A stretch of 64,000 nucleotides of DNA from the NCBI GenBank assembly GCA_005217565.1, contig SJCO01000017.1, positions 1 through 64,000 on the forward strand, given 5' to 3'. The stretch is from Puteibacter caeruleilacunae. GTDB lineage: Bacteria > Bacteroidota > Bacteroidia > Bacteroidales > Prolixibacteraceae. Of the stretch, positions 53,949 through 63,053 are shown in pieces. Under the pieces are notes generated by a model. That model saw nothing but the letters and a program-made list of their open reading frames with translations. It did not search any database and was not told where the DNA came from. A program made the position numbers and the translations under genes. The stretch's first letter is position 1; the number at the start of each line of letters is the position of its first letter.

Positions 53949-55199
53949 GTGATGAAAAATTTAGTCTTATTAGCTACATTCATATTTAGTGTATGTTTCT
54001 ATGCATGTAATGATGATGATGATTTGCTGGGATCTGCAAGTATTCAGCTCTCTGTTGAAGATGATTCTAAAAGCGATATTGATCTTGAGGGAATAGAAGT
54101 AAAACTGACTAATGTTATTGACAATACAGAAAGTGTTGCGAAAACCAATACAGATGGTGTTGCCTTTTTTGAGGTATTGGCAGCAGGAACTTATAATGCT
54201 CTTGTCTCAATTAATGAGCCAGAAAAGAATTTGATAATCAATGGAACAAGGAATGACATTGTGATTGTAAGTGAGGAAACAGCTACAGTTGATGTTGAAT
54301 TAAGTGTTGTCAATCCAAAGGCAGGATTGGTTATAAAAGAGATTTATTCTGTAGGCGCGAATGATGGATATAAAAGTTTGTTTAAAGACCAATTTATTGA
54401 AATTTTCAATAACTCAGGAGAAACCTTACATGCCGATGGTATGTATGTTGCAAATTTGTATGGAAACACAGGAACTGCCGGATCAACAACAGATGAACCA
54501 ATTACTAATGTGTTGAGTGTTGACGATTATGTATATGCGGATTTTATTGATCGCATTCCCGGAGGAGGTGCCGATTATCCGGTGGAGCCAGGTAAAAGTA
54601 TTATTATCGCATTGAATGCCATGAACTTTAAAGAGGATAATCCTGCAGCTGAGTTTGCCGTTGATAATACTGGAGCAGATCTTGAACGCTACTCTGTGAA
54701 ATGGTTAGAAGATAAAGGATTAATGGGTAATTCATGGTTTGATTTTGATAATCCTGAAGTGCCAAATATGACCAATGTTTATATGATGGCCCCCCAAAAC
54801 TTATGGTTGTTTAATTCTTATGGAACAGCTGCTGTGTTGGTGGAGAAAGATGTGGAATTTAATGATTCGGGAATCGTAGATTATGAGACTGATAAATCTT
54901 CTTCAGTTTATAAACTAATGAGAATTCCAGTGGAGAAGGTGATTGATGGAGTTGAAATATTAGAGAATTCCAAATCGGGAGCATTTAAAAGACTACCTAA
55001 AAAAATAGATGCTGGTTTTTCTTATTTGAAGGCTGATGGAGGTGCATTTTATAGCAGTATGAGCTCTCGTCGAAAAATCGATGAAGAATCATCTAAAGCC
55101 CTTAAGCGTGTTGTATTATTAGATTCTAACAATTCGGCCGTAGATTTTGAATCAATTGATGTTCCATCTCCTCGTAGTTATGATGATGTAAAATACTAG
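53949..55199 (+). CDS. DUF4876 surface lipoprotein
   Basis: The 416-aa lipoprotein has a lipobox ending at Cys20 (SVCFYAC) followed by NDDDD, a Bacteroidota surface-export tag. An N-terminal beta-sandwich-like domain resembles a transthyretin or carboxypeptidase-regulatory fold (SIQLSVEDDSKSD, GIEVKLTN, TNTDGVAFFEVLAAGTYNALV). A larger DUF4876 domain follows (GLVIKEIYSVGANDGYKSLFKDQFIEIFNNSGETLHADGMYVAN). It follows the TonB receptor by 111 nt, in the position of a receptor-associated binding protein. Function is unknown. Confidence 0.8.
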   Translation: MMKNLVLLATFIFSVCFYACNDDDDLLGSASIQLSVEDDSKSDIDLEGIEVKLTNVIDNTESVAKTNTDGVAFFEVLAAGTYNALVSINEPEKNLIINGTRNDIVIVSEETATVDVELSVVNPKAGLVIKEIYSVGANDGYKSLFKDQFIEIFNNSGETLHADGMYVANLYGNTGTAGSTTDEPITNVLSVDDYVYADFIDRIPGGGADYPVEPGKSIIIALNAMNFKEDNPAAEFAVDNTGADLERYSVKWLEDKGLMGNSWFDFDNPEVPNMTNVYMMAPQNLWLFNSYGTAAVLVEKDVEFNDSGIVDYETDKSSSVYKLMRIPVEKVIDGVEILENSKSGAFKRLPKKIDAGFSYLKADGGAFYSSMSSRRKIDEESSKALKRVVLLDSNNSAVDFESIDVPSPRSYDDVKY

Positions 55200-55297
55200 A
55201 AGGTTGGTTATTAGGCAATACGGTGTTTTTAAGCATTCGTATTGCTTAATGTTAATATATTATTAGAAGATTCAGGAATTCATAAAAAATTATGTAG

Positions 55298-56857
55298 ATG
55301 AAGGAAAAGGTGATACTGTCTGTCCTTATTTCGATGTTCATGTTTCCATACATGTCCTGGTCTGATGATACATTGTATTGTGAAGTCGAAAGTGTGATAC
55401 AACATGTAGATTTAACTTTATACAGGTATCATAATGTTTATTCAAAATCCCCTTCCTTGCTATCTTTATGGCGACCCACAAACAGGAGTTATTTCGATTT
55501 TGATTACAATGGGGGAAAAGGCGGTTTTTTTCATCCTCAAAGTTATCAGAAGATATGGATGTTGAACTTTAAAACAGAGTCGCTATATCACAAATCGGAA
55601 TCGCCGTGGTCTTTTTACGGACAGTTTGCCTATTCGAACGGGAGAGTTGATAGTGTTCGTTACAATTTGTCTTACGATATTGAGTTGAACGGATCACCAT
55701 ATTACTATTTCATGAAAAAAGCAGGTGATTGGAATCTGCAGTATTATTATTTTGATGCTGCTGCGAGCAGGGTTATTAACAGAAAATTGGCTTTGGCTTT
55801 CAATATAAAATATAAAGGGAAACAATTTTTTAGACTCATTGATACACGAAACAGTCAGACTAAGCTTGAAACAGAGCTAAAGCTAGGAGCCACTTACACG
55901 GTTAATAAAGGCAATAGTATTAGTGTTACAGCTCAGTATGAATACGACAAAATGGAGCCATCACTAAGTAATAAATTTCAACATTCTTCAGCTTCCGAAA
56001 AGCTCTTATATAATATCTATCTAAATGCAGGAATGGGGACTTATTTTAAGGCTGTTACTTACATTTGCGTTACAACGTATCTAGTTCCAGGTGTTTCTGT
56101 GCAGTGGATTTCGAATCCATCTTCTAACCATATGAACAGTCTGAGCTATTCTTGTCGTTCAGGTAAAGAGGAGTGGAAGAATAAAGCAATTTATAGTGCA
56201 GAAAAAGAGAATATTTATTCAAAATATGAGTTTCAAGATCATACGGTTAGTTTTGCAACCAAAAGGGGATTAACAAAATCGACTTTTGATGGTTTGTTTG
56301 ATGCTCAGATTTTGCAGGGTAAAGGGTTTAAATTTAATGATACTAGTAAAAAATATACGCAGAACTATAATTTTACAAACATTAATGCTGAATTTCAGAC
56401 ATTGGTTACGCGTAAAGAATCACTGTTTGATCAAATGTCATTGGGCGTAAAACTCGATTTTACTAAAAAGAGGGATAAAAGTTATGCCTGTTCGATGGAA
56501 TATGTCAATGCTCTGTTTAATGTAGGAATAAGAGCACATATGAATATAAAGGACAAATACTTGTATGTGAGCTTACATCCTGGTTACTGCCATAATTTTT
56601 CAAAGGAATACGATGAGGGTATTGCTGGAGATAATATCTATACTAATTGGATTGGTAATCCTGTTTATGAATTTGTTTCTACCAACTGGTATTGTATGGA
56701 TGCTAAAATCGGATTGCGATCGGTTATTGATAAATTTCCAGTAGATTTTCAGTTGAATTATTTTCTGAAGAAAACTACTGGAGGTCAGGATGTCCTGGGG
56801 GACAAAACCGCAGATCATTTTACCCGAATGGGATGTAAATTCAAGATCTATTTTTAA
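55298..56857 (+). CDS. DUF6850-like outer-membrane barrel protein
   Basis: The 519-aa protein has a signal peptide (MFMFPYMSWS/DDT) and a body rich in alternating aromatic strands (FYGQFAYSNGRVDSV, WNLQYYYFDAAASRVINRKLALAFNIKYKGKQFFRL), ending GCKFKIYF. This looks like a beta-barrel or a surface-associated strand-rich protein of the DUF6850 group, a name given from recall of similar loci. It always seems to accompany DUF4876 and a TonB receptor. An 8-bp hairpin (GCAATACG/CGTATTGC, near 55215-55246) sits upstream, between it and the DUF4876 gene. Confidence 0.65.
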   Translation: MKEKVILSVLISMFMFPYMSWSDDTLYCEVESVIQHVDLTLYRYHNVYSKSPSLLSLWRPTNRSYFDFDYNGGKGGFFHPQSYQKIWMLNFKTESLYHKSESPWSFYGQFAYSNGRVDSVRYNLSYDIELNGSPYYYFMKKAGDWNLQYYYFDAAASRVINRKLALAFNIKYKGKQFFRLIDTRNSQTKLETELKLGATYTVNKGNSISVTAQYEYDKMEPSLSNKFQHSSASEKLLYNIYLNAGMGTYFKAVTYICVTTYLVPGVSVQWISNPSSNHMNSLSYSCRSGKEEWKNKAIYSAEKENIYSKYEFQDHTVSFATKRGLTKSTFDGLFDAQILQGKGFKFNDTSKKYTQNYNFTNINAEFQTLVTRKESLFDQMSLGVKLDFTKKRDKSYACSMEYVNALFNVGIRAHMNIKDKYLYVSLHPGYCHNFSKEYDEGIAGDNIYTNWIGNPVYEFVSTNWYCMDAKIGLRSVIDKFPVDFQLNYFLKKTTGGQDVLGDKTADHFTRMGCKFKIYF

Positions 56858-56885
56858 ACGTTGATAAAATTAATATAAAAATAAA

Positions 56886-57800
56886 ATGAAAAATCTAAGT
56901 CGATTGATAATGATATTATTAGTAATTGTTAGTTCATCGTGTAGTAACGCTCAGCGCAATTATAGTAGCGACAACCCAGCATATGTCATATATGATAAAA
57001 ATGGCAATAAGGTTAGTTACGAAACCATGATTAAAGATATTTGTAAGGCGGATGTTTGTTTGTTTGGAGAACTGCATAATAACCCGATTTCTCATTGGTT
57101 GGAGTTGAATGTTGTAGATGATTTATATAAGGTGAAAGATTCTTCATTGGTTATGGGGGCTGAGATGTGGGAAGCTGATGGACAGGGTGTGTTAGATGAG
57201 TTTCTCAAGGATAACTTTATTGATGAAAATACCTACCTTAGAAGTGCTCGTTTATGGTCGAATGTATCGACTGATTATATGCCTTTGATTAAGTTTGCAG
57301 CGGAAAATAAGATCAAGTTTGTATGTTCGAATGTTCCCCGGAGATATGCAAGTATGGTTTCGGATCGTGGAGATGCATGTTTGGATTCATTGAGTGCTGC
57401 TGCTAAGAGATATTTACCTGAACTACCTGTTCATTTTAACATGAAAGAGAAGATCTATGAGAAATTGGCCGAAGGATTCAAGCATGTACAGGATACTCCG
57501 ATGAAGGGATCTGATATGACTAATTTCATAAAGGCACAGGCGTTGAAAGATGCAACGATGGCTCATTTTATTAATAAAAATATGGAGCAAGGCGATTACT
57601 TCTTTCATTTTCATGGCGATTTACATTCTGCATTTTATTCTGGTATTGGCTATTATTTAAAACATTATAATCCAACATTAAGGGTTAAAACAATATCAAC
57701 GGTTTTGGTAAAGGATGTGCTTAAATTTGATAAAAAGAATTCGCGTGCCGATTTTAATATTGTTGTCCCAAATAATATGACTAGCACTTATGTTGAATAA
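56886..57800 (+). CDS. ChaN-like (haem-binding Tiki superfamily) lipoprotein
   Basis: The 304-aa lipoprotein has a lipobox (LLVIVSSSC/SN) and a ChaN domain. The family block is VCLFGELHNNPISHWLELNVVDDL with the GExH motif; FVCSNVPRRYASMV and FHFHGDLHSAFYSGIGYYL follow. ChaN of Campylobacter binds two haems and is iron-regulated, and related Tiki proteins are metal-dependent peptidases. A role in haem capture or handling fits the island. Its end overlaps the next gene (ATG at 57790) by 11 nt. Confidence 0.82.
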   Translation: MKNLSRLIMILLVIVSSSCSNAQRNYSSDNPAYVIYDKNGNKVSYETMIKDICKADVCLFGELHNNPISHWLELNVVDDLYKVKDSSLVMGAEMWEADGQGVLDEFLKDNFIDENTYLRSARLWSNVSTDYMPLIKFAAENKIKFVCSNVPRRYASMVSDRGDACLDSLSAAAKRYLPELPVHFNMKEKIYEKLAEGFKHVQDTPMKGSDMTNFIKAQALKDATMAHFINKNMEQGDYFFHFHGDLHSAFYSGIGYYLKHYNPTLRVKTISTVLVKDVLKFDKKNSRADFNIVVPNNMTSTYVE

Positions 57801-58722
57801 CGAACCAATTGTAACTGTTGAGAATGTTTCGCATCGTTATGCGTCAACTCAGTGGGCTGTGAATAATGTTTCTTTTGATCTTTCTAAAAATGGAATTACC
57901 GGACTTTTAGGGTCTAATGGTGCAGGAAAATCAACATTGATGAACATCATGTGCGGTGTGCTTACTGCAACCAAAGGTAGGGTTGCAATTAATGGAAAGG
58001 ACATAAACAGAAAGAGGGTTGAAGCTAAAATGCAACTAGGTTTTTTACCTCAAAAACCCCCTCTGCATATCGATTTAACTGTAGAAGAATATTTAAGGTA
58101 TACAGCAGGATTACGTCTGGTTGAACGTAAACACATCAAGCAATTTGTTAATGAAGCAATGGCAAAATGTGCCATTACTCACTTTAAGGACCGATTAATA
58201 AAAAACCTGTCTGGTGGATATCAGCAAAGAGTTGGGATCGCTCAGGCGATAATCCATAAACCTTTGTTTGTTATATTGGATGAGCCAACCAATGGATTAG
58301 ATCCAAACCAAATCCTGGAGATTAGAAATTTGATAAAGGATATTTCCCATGACCAAACAGTGTTGTTAAGTACTCATATTTTGTCAGAGGTTGCAGCTAT
58401 GTGCGAGGATGTTAAAATGCTTGAACATGGCGATATGGTTTTTGAAGGGAATATAACTGAATTTAATAATTGTGTTAAGTTGAATTCTGTTAGTGTACAC
58501 TTAATGAATCCACCTTCATTGGATATTCTGAGGGGGCTTGATGGAGTAAGTTCAGTTGTAGATAAAGGAGAGAACAATTATTTGTTTAATCTTGAAAATG
58601 GTAGCATTAGTACCGAATATATTATAAAACTCAGTATTGAAAATAATTGGCGTTTATTGGAGATAAAACGAGAGAAAGCCTCTCTTGATGAGGTGTTCGC
58701 ATATTTATCTCAAAACGAATAG
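57790..58722 (+). CDS. ABC transporter ATPase (GldA-like)
   Basis: The 310-aa ATPase has Walker A in LLGSNGAGKSTLMNI, the signature LSGGYQQRVGIAQAI, Walker B with LFVILDEPTNGLD, and the H-loop STHILSE. A C-terminal extension resembles GldA-type ATPases. It overlaps the ChaN-like gene by 11 nt and is followed 23 nt later by a membrane protein carrying the GldF/GldG-like modules. Together they form an ABC complex, more likely for nutrient handling here than gliding. Confidence 0.9.
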   Translation: MLNNEPIVTVENVSHRYASTQWAVNNVSFDLSKNGITGLLGSNGAGKSTLMNIMCGVLTATKGRVAINGKDINRKRVEAKMQLGFLPQKPPLHIDLTVEEYLRYTAGLRLVERKHIKQFVNEAMAKCAITHFKDRLIKNLSGGYQQRVGIAQAIIHKPLFVILDEPTNGLDPNQILEIRNLIKDISHDQTVLLSTHILSEVAAMCEDVKMLEHGDMVFEGNITEFNNCVKLNSVSVHLMNPPSLDILRGLDGVSSVVDKGENNYLFNLENGSISTEYIIKLSIENNWRLLEIKREKASLDEVFAYLSQNE

Positions 58723-58745
58723 CCGATAAAAAATATTCAGAACAA

Positions 58746-61043
58746 ATGAGACAAATTATAAAAATTGCTAAAGCTGAATTAAGCGTTCTGTTTTTCTCTC
58801 CGATAGCATGGCTGGTTATCGTAATCTTTGCATTTCAATCTTATTTGAGCTTTGGCGATACGCTGGAAAATATGCTTAAAGATCAAGAGGTAAGAGGAAT
58901 CCTGAGTAATGTAACTGTTGATCTGTTTACTGACTGGGGAGCGATTTATCAGGAAATGCAGAAATATCTTTATTTGTATATACCTCTCATTACTATGGGA
59001 TTAATGAGTCGTGAGTATAGTTCAGGCTCAATAAAGCTATTGCATTCATCTCCTGTTTCCAGCTTGCAGATCGTGGCTGGTAAATATTTATCTATGATGA
59101 TCTATTCCTTCATTATGATTGCAGTCATAATTCCTCCAGCAATTTTCGCTGTATATTCGATTCCGGATGTTGATATTGTTTTCATATTGAGTGGAATGCT
59201 TGGGTTATATTTATTGCTCTGTGCATATTCCTCTATCGGATTATTTATGTCATCATTAACCAGCTATCAAGTGGTTGCAGCAGTGAGTACGCTAGCAATG
59301 TTAGCTGTTTTAAATAAGGTTGGAGAACTGGGACAGGATACCTATTTCTTAAGGGATATCACCTATTGGCTCGCATTAAATGGTAGGGCAGAGCAGTTTA
59401 TTTCTGGTTTGATCTGTAGTGAGGATTGCTTGTATTTCCTTTTGGTGGTTCTGTTGTTTCTTGCTTTTACGGTATTGCAGTTGTCTCATGCCAAAATGAA
59501 AGGTGCTGTGTTAACAAAGATTGGTCGTTATGTAGGTGTTGTTGGTATCGTAATTGTTCTTGGGTATATTTCATCACGTCCCATGCTGGTTAAATATTAT
59601 GATGGCACCCGAACAAAGGCTAATACCCTTACAGAGAATAGTCAGGAGATTATTGAAAAACTGGACGGGGGATTAAAAATCACCACCTATGTGAATATGG
59701 CTGATGATAATTATTGGATTGGGATTCCACGGTTTATAAATCGCGATCTGGAAAATTTTGCACAATATATCCGCTTTAAACCTGAGATTGAGACCGAATA
59801 TGTTTATTACTATGATGAACCTTATCGGAATGCGAGCTATGGAAAACCTGGAGTTTCATCGGCAGAGGAAAGAGCACGTCAAACCTGTGATATTTTCGAT
59901 ATGAACTTCGATAATCTTCTCACTCCAGAGGAGATTTGTGAGCAGATTGATTTAAAAGCAGAAGATAATAGTTTTGTCCGTTTAGTAGAACGAGAAAATG
60001 GCCAAAAAACGTTTCTTCGTATGTTTGATGATATGAGTAAACATCCCGGAGAAAGAGAAATCTCTGCAGCATTTAAGCGCTTAGTGATGAAGTTGCCTAA
60101 AGTTGCTTTTTTGCAGGGTAATGGAGAGCGGAATATCAACAAAGTGGGTGATCGTGATTATCGTGATTTTACGATTAGTAAGACTTCCAGAAGTGCTTTG
60201 GTTAATCAGGGATTTGACGTATTGAAAATGTCTCCAGATACGTTAACTGAAATTCCTGCTGATATTAAAATCGTTGTCATTGCAGATTTAACCAGCCCTC
60301 TATCGGATAAAGGTTTTGGGGTTGTTAAGAAGTATGTGGATCGTGGAGGTAACCTTGTGATTGCTGTAGAACCGAATCATCGAGAGTATTTTAAACCTTT
60401 GCTTGATCTTTTTGGTGTTTCTATATTGCCTGGTATTATGGTTCATCCAACAGAGAATTTTGCAACTTCTTTGACTCAGGCAAAAGTAACCACCTTGGCA
60501 TTTGACTTGTCGTATGTATTTGGCACAGCTTTGATGCGTGGAGTTGTGACCATGCCTAATGCTGCTGGTCTGGATTTTGAATTAGATAATGAATATGAAG
60601 TGATCCCTATTGCAGCAACTCGAAAAGAGGGAAGTTGGAATGAGATGGAAACTACGAATTTTATAGAAGATACAGTTTCTATAAATAAGAAAATTGGAGA
60701 GCAAGAGCGTATTATACCATTGGCACTGGCTCTTGAACGTGAAGTTTCTAAACGTAAACAACATGTTGTCATATTGGGGGATGCCGATTGTATGAGTAAT
60801 GGTGAAATAAATAAAAAGAGAAAGAAGCTTAGAGCGTCAAATTTCTTTTTCACAATGGGAATTTTTGAATGGTTATCAGATGGTGAGATGCCTGTCGATG
60901 TAAGAAGGGATAGTGCTCCAGATGATCATTTTACAATAGAATTATCCGATCTTGACTTTTGGAGAATTCTATTATTGTGGTGTTTACCTTCTATGCTTGC
61001 TGCGTTAGGTATTTTCATAAGGATACGGCGTCAGCGACGTTAA
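58746..61043 (+). CDS. GldF-GldG fusion: ABC permease plus substrate-domain protein
   Basis: The 765-aa protein has an ABC-2 permease-like N-terminal third with about six helices (MRQIIKIAKAELSVLFFSPIAWLVIVIFAF, LGLYLLLCAYSSIGLFMSSL). A helix near residue 260 leads into a long periplasmic GldG-type domain (TRTKANTLTENSQEIIEKLDGGLKITTYVN, KVAFLQGNGERNINKVGDRDY, DIKIVVIADLTSPLSDKG). A final helix is followed by basic residues (FIRIRRQRR). GldF and GldG are separate in gliding Flavobacteria; here they are one chain. It is the last gene before a strong terminator. Confidence 0.85.
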   Translation: MRQIIKIAKAELSVLFFSPIAWLVIVIFAFQSYLSFGDTLENMLKDQEVRGILSNVTVDLFTDWGAIYQEMQKYLYLYIPLITMGLMSREYSSGSIKLLHSSPVSSLQIVAGKYLSMMIYSFIMIAVIIPPAIFAVYSIPDVDIVFILSGMLGLYLLLCAYSSIGLFMSSLTSYQVVAAVSTLAMLAVLNKVGELGQDTYFLRDITYWLALNGRAEQFISGLICSEDCLYFLLVVLLFLAFTVLQLSHAKMKGAVLTKIGRYVGVVGIVIVLGYISSRPMLVKYYDGTRTKANTLTENSQEIIEKLDGGLKITTYVNMADDNYWIGIPRFINRDLENFAQYIRFKPEIETEYVYYYDEPYRNASYGKPGVSSAEERARQTCDIFDMNFDNLLTPEEICEQIDLKAEDNSFVRLVERENGQKTFLRMFDDMSKHPGEREISAAFKRLVMKLPKVAFLQGNGERNINKVGDRDYRDFTISKTSRSALVNQGFDVLKMSPDTLTEIPADIKIVVIADLTSPLSDKGFGVVKKYVDRGGNLVIAVEPNHREYFKPLLDLFGVSILPGIMVHPTENFATSLTQAKVTTLAFDLSYVFGTALMRGVVTMPNAAGLDFELDNEYEVIPIAATRKEGSWNEMETTNFIEDTVSINKKIGEQERIIPLALALEREVSKRKQHVVILGDADCMSNGEINKKRKKLRASNFFFTMGIFEWLSDGEMPVDVRRDSAPDDHFTIELSDLDFWRILLLWCLPSMLAALGIFIRIRRQRR

Positions 61044-61066
61044 CCATGTAATAAAATCTGTTAAAG

Positions 61067-61112
61067 ATACCTGCTACTAAATCGACTAATCTGATTAAGT
61101 AGCAGGTATTAT
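61067..61112 (+). terminator. Terminator of the second uptake locus
   Basis: A perfect 12-bp stem, 61067-61078 with 61098-61109, with a 19-base loop and AT-rich tail. The following 470 bases to 61589 contain no gene and only a small ATAAGC/GCTTAT-type hairpin near 61137. Confidence 0.75.
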
Positions 61113-61589
61113 TGTATCGTTTGATTTCTGATTCTATAAGCACCAGCGCTTATCATTACTTTTCAGCAGAATTTCCTCCATATAATAAGATAGATCGTTC
61201 CTTTTTACCGATGATTTTTAAGAATAGTATTGCCTTTGAAATACTACTAATAAGGGATTGTTAAGCTACCTGTATCAAAAATAGATATTTGAAAATAAGG
61301 CTGGAGGTATGTTTAGTCCTCGACGAAGATGGATCCAATCCACGCTTTAATAAAAATTAGATTATTCTTTAACGGGGTATTGTGATTGGTATCGGTTAAG
61401 AATTAGTTCAGAAGATAATCCCATGAAACGACAAATATTTAATTAGACTGCTTGTTTGTGAATTTAGGTGTAACGAATTCATAATCTGTGATATATTGTG
61501 AAATTATCTTTTGTAACTTGTAATTGTTTTTGAGATGAGGAGAAGGAAATAATGCAGAAGTGTTTTTAATAACTCTAATCTTAATCATT

Positions 61590-62282
61590 ATGAAACAAAT
61601 TGGTTTAATTGTGTTGGTCGTTCTTACTAGTTGTTTAGTTACTAGTGCCCAAAAATGTAAAGTGTATATTCCAACAGAGGAAGGAACAGAATTGGTTTTC
61701 CATAATTATGACAAAAAAGGGAAGCAGGTTGCAACAATAAGTCAGAAGCTAGTTAGTGTTGAGGAGAAGATGGATGGAACTTACTACACATTACATCAGA
61801 AGATAGATGGTCCGGATTATCAAGAAGCTATTGAAATGGATTTGAAGTTTAAATGTACAGGAGAAGAGTTTATATTTGATATGAATTCCTTTGTTAATCA
61901 GCAACAAATGGCAGGAATGGGCGGCGATACTCAAATGAAGGTTTCAATGGATGCTATTACTATTCCATCAAACATTAAGGCTGGAATGAAGTTGGATGAC
62001 GGTTTTATAACACTAGAGTTTCAAACAGGACCAGTTAAGATGAAGTCAACAACAAGAATTTCGAACAGAGAGGTTGGATCGGAGGATGAAATTGAAACAC
62101 CAGCAGGTAAATTTAAGGCTTTTAAGATATCATCAGAAATAGAGAGTCAATTTAGTATGGTGAAGGTTCGAGCAAAAGAAGTGGCATGGTATGTTGAGGG
62201 AATTGGAGCTGTAAAAACGGAGTCGTATTCAAAAAAAGGTAAGCTGATGGGAAGTACTGTATTGGCGAGTATAAAAAAATAG
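61590..62282 (+). CDS. TapB-family (DUF3108-like) secreted protein
   Basis: The 230-aa protein has a signal peptide (MKQIGLIVLVVLTSCLVTSA/QKC). Its beta-rich body contains PTEEGTELVFHNYDKKGK, TPAGKFKAFKISSE, and EVAWYVEGIGAVKTESYSKKGKLMGST, the pattern of TapB/DUF3108-like periplasmic proteins. Function is unknown. ATG 61590 is chosen over a GTG ten codons upstream because it gives a clean signal peptide. A strong hairpin follows at 62335-62367. Confidence 0.75.
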   Translation: MKQIGLIVLVVLTSCLVTSAQKCKVYIPTEEGTELVFHNYDKKGKQVATISQKLVSVEEKMDGTYYTLHQKIDGPDYQEAIEMDLKFKCTGEEFIFDMNSFVNQQQMAGMGGDTQMKVSMDAITIPSNIKAGMKLDDGFITLEFQTGPVKMKSTTRISNREVGSEDEIETPAGKFKAFKISSEIESQFSMVKVRAKEVAWYVEGIGAVKTESYSKKGKLMGSTVLASIKK

Positions 62283-62334
62283 TTTCACATATTGAATTGG
62301 CATGTTTATTGTTAAAAAGAAAATAAACATTTGT

Positions 62335-62367
62335 ACAAGGGAATCTTCAAAAAAGAGATTCCCTTGT
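62335..62367 (+). terminator. Hairpin terminator
   Basis: The 12-bp stem ACAAGGGAATCT (62335-62346) with AGATTCCCTTGT (62356-62367). The T run afterwards is weak. Confidence 0.6.
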
Positions 62368-62397
62368 GATCAAAATTAATATAAACAAGATTGCGAA

Positions 62398-62979
62398 ATG
62401 AGAAAAGTACAACTATTAGCCGTAGTAATTACAATGTTGTTTTTGGGATCATGTGCTCGTCAGGTGACTCGAATTTCAACAGATCAAATTGTAGACGTTA
62501 GTGGACGATGGAATGATTCAGATTCACAATTGGCTGCTAATGCCTTAATTGAACAAGTATTGGGAGAAACCTGGATTGAGAATTTTAAGCAAGAGAATGG
62601 GCGGAAGCCAGTTGTAATTGTGGGATTGGTTTATAACAAATCGCATGAGCATATTGATACGAATACTTATATCAAAGATATGGAACGAGCTTTCGTTCGA
62701 AGCGGAAGAGTTCGATTAGTTCAGGCAGGCGAAAAACGAGAGGCATTAAGAAAGGAACGTGGCGATCAGAATGAATATGCTTCAAAAAGTAGTGCAAAGA
62801 AATGGGGCTTGGAATTAGGAGCTGATTTTATGTTGCAAGGTGATATAAGCTCTGTTGTTGATGCTTATAAAAAGACCAAAGTAAATTATTACCAGGTAAA
62901 CATGGAGCTTTCTAATCTTGAAACCAACGAGATTGTATGGATTGGAGAAAAGAAAATTAAAAAAGTCATTAAGAACTAA
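62398..62979 (+). CDS. LpoB-like penicillin-binding-protein activator lipoprotein
   Basis: The 193-aa lipoprotein has a lipobox ending MLFLGSC (Cys19). A folded domain of the PBP-activator LpoB family follows: VSGRWNDSDSQLAANALIEQVL, VVIVGLVYNKSHEHIDTNTYIKDMERAFVRSGRVRLV, GADFMLQGDISS and YYQVNMELSNLETNEIVWIGEKKIKK. In proteobacteria LpoB activates PBP1b from the outer membrane. The equivalent partner here is unknown. The next gene is a TPR lipoprotein, an association common in Bacteroidota. Confidence 0.85.
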   Translation: MRKVQLLAVVITMLFLGSCARQVTRISTDQIVDVSGRWNDSDSQLAANALIEQVLGETWIENFKQENGRKPVVIVGLVYNKSHEHIDTNTYIKDMERAFVRSGRVRLVQAGEKREALRKERGDQNEYASKSSAKKWGLELGADFMLQGDISSVVDAYKKTKVNYYQVNMELSNLETNEIVWIGEKKIKKVIKN

Positions 62980-62993
62980 TTTATAAAAAGTAT

Positions 62994-63027
62994 AAGGGAT
63001 GATCTTTTTAAAGAGTCATCCCTTGTT
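62994..63027 (+). terminator. Hairpin between the LpoB-like and TPR lipoprotein genes
   Basis: AAGGGATGA (62994-63002) pairs with TCATCCCTT (63016-63024), with a T-rich loop and tail. It may cause partial termination. Confidence 0.6.
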
Positions 63028-63053
63028 ATTCGTCAAGATTGATAGAAAGAGAT

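Noticed and set aside
51177-55199. SusC/SusD-type glycan utilisation locus
   Set aside because: The lipoprotein is DUF4876, not SusD, and there are no glycoside hydrolases, sulfatases or hybrid regulators nearby.
57790-61043. Gliding motility gldA/gldFG genes
   Set aside because: No other gliding genes are near, the permease is a fusion, and the context is haem or iron uptake; gliding function is not supported.
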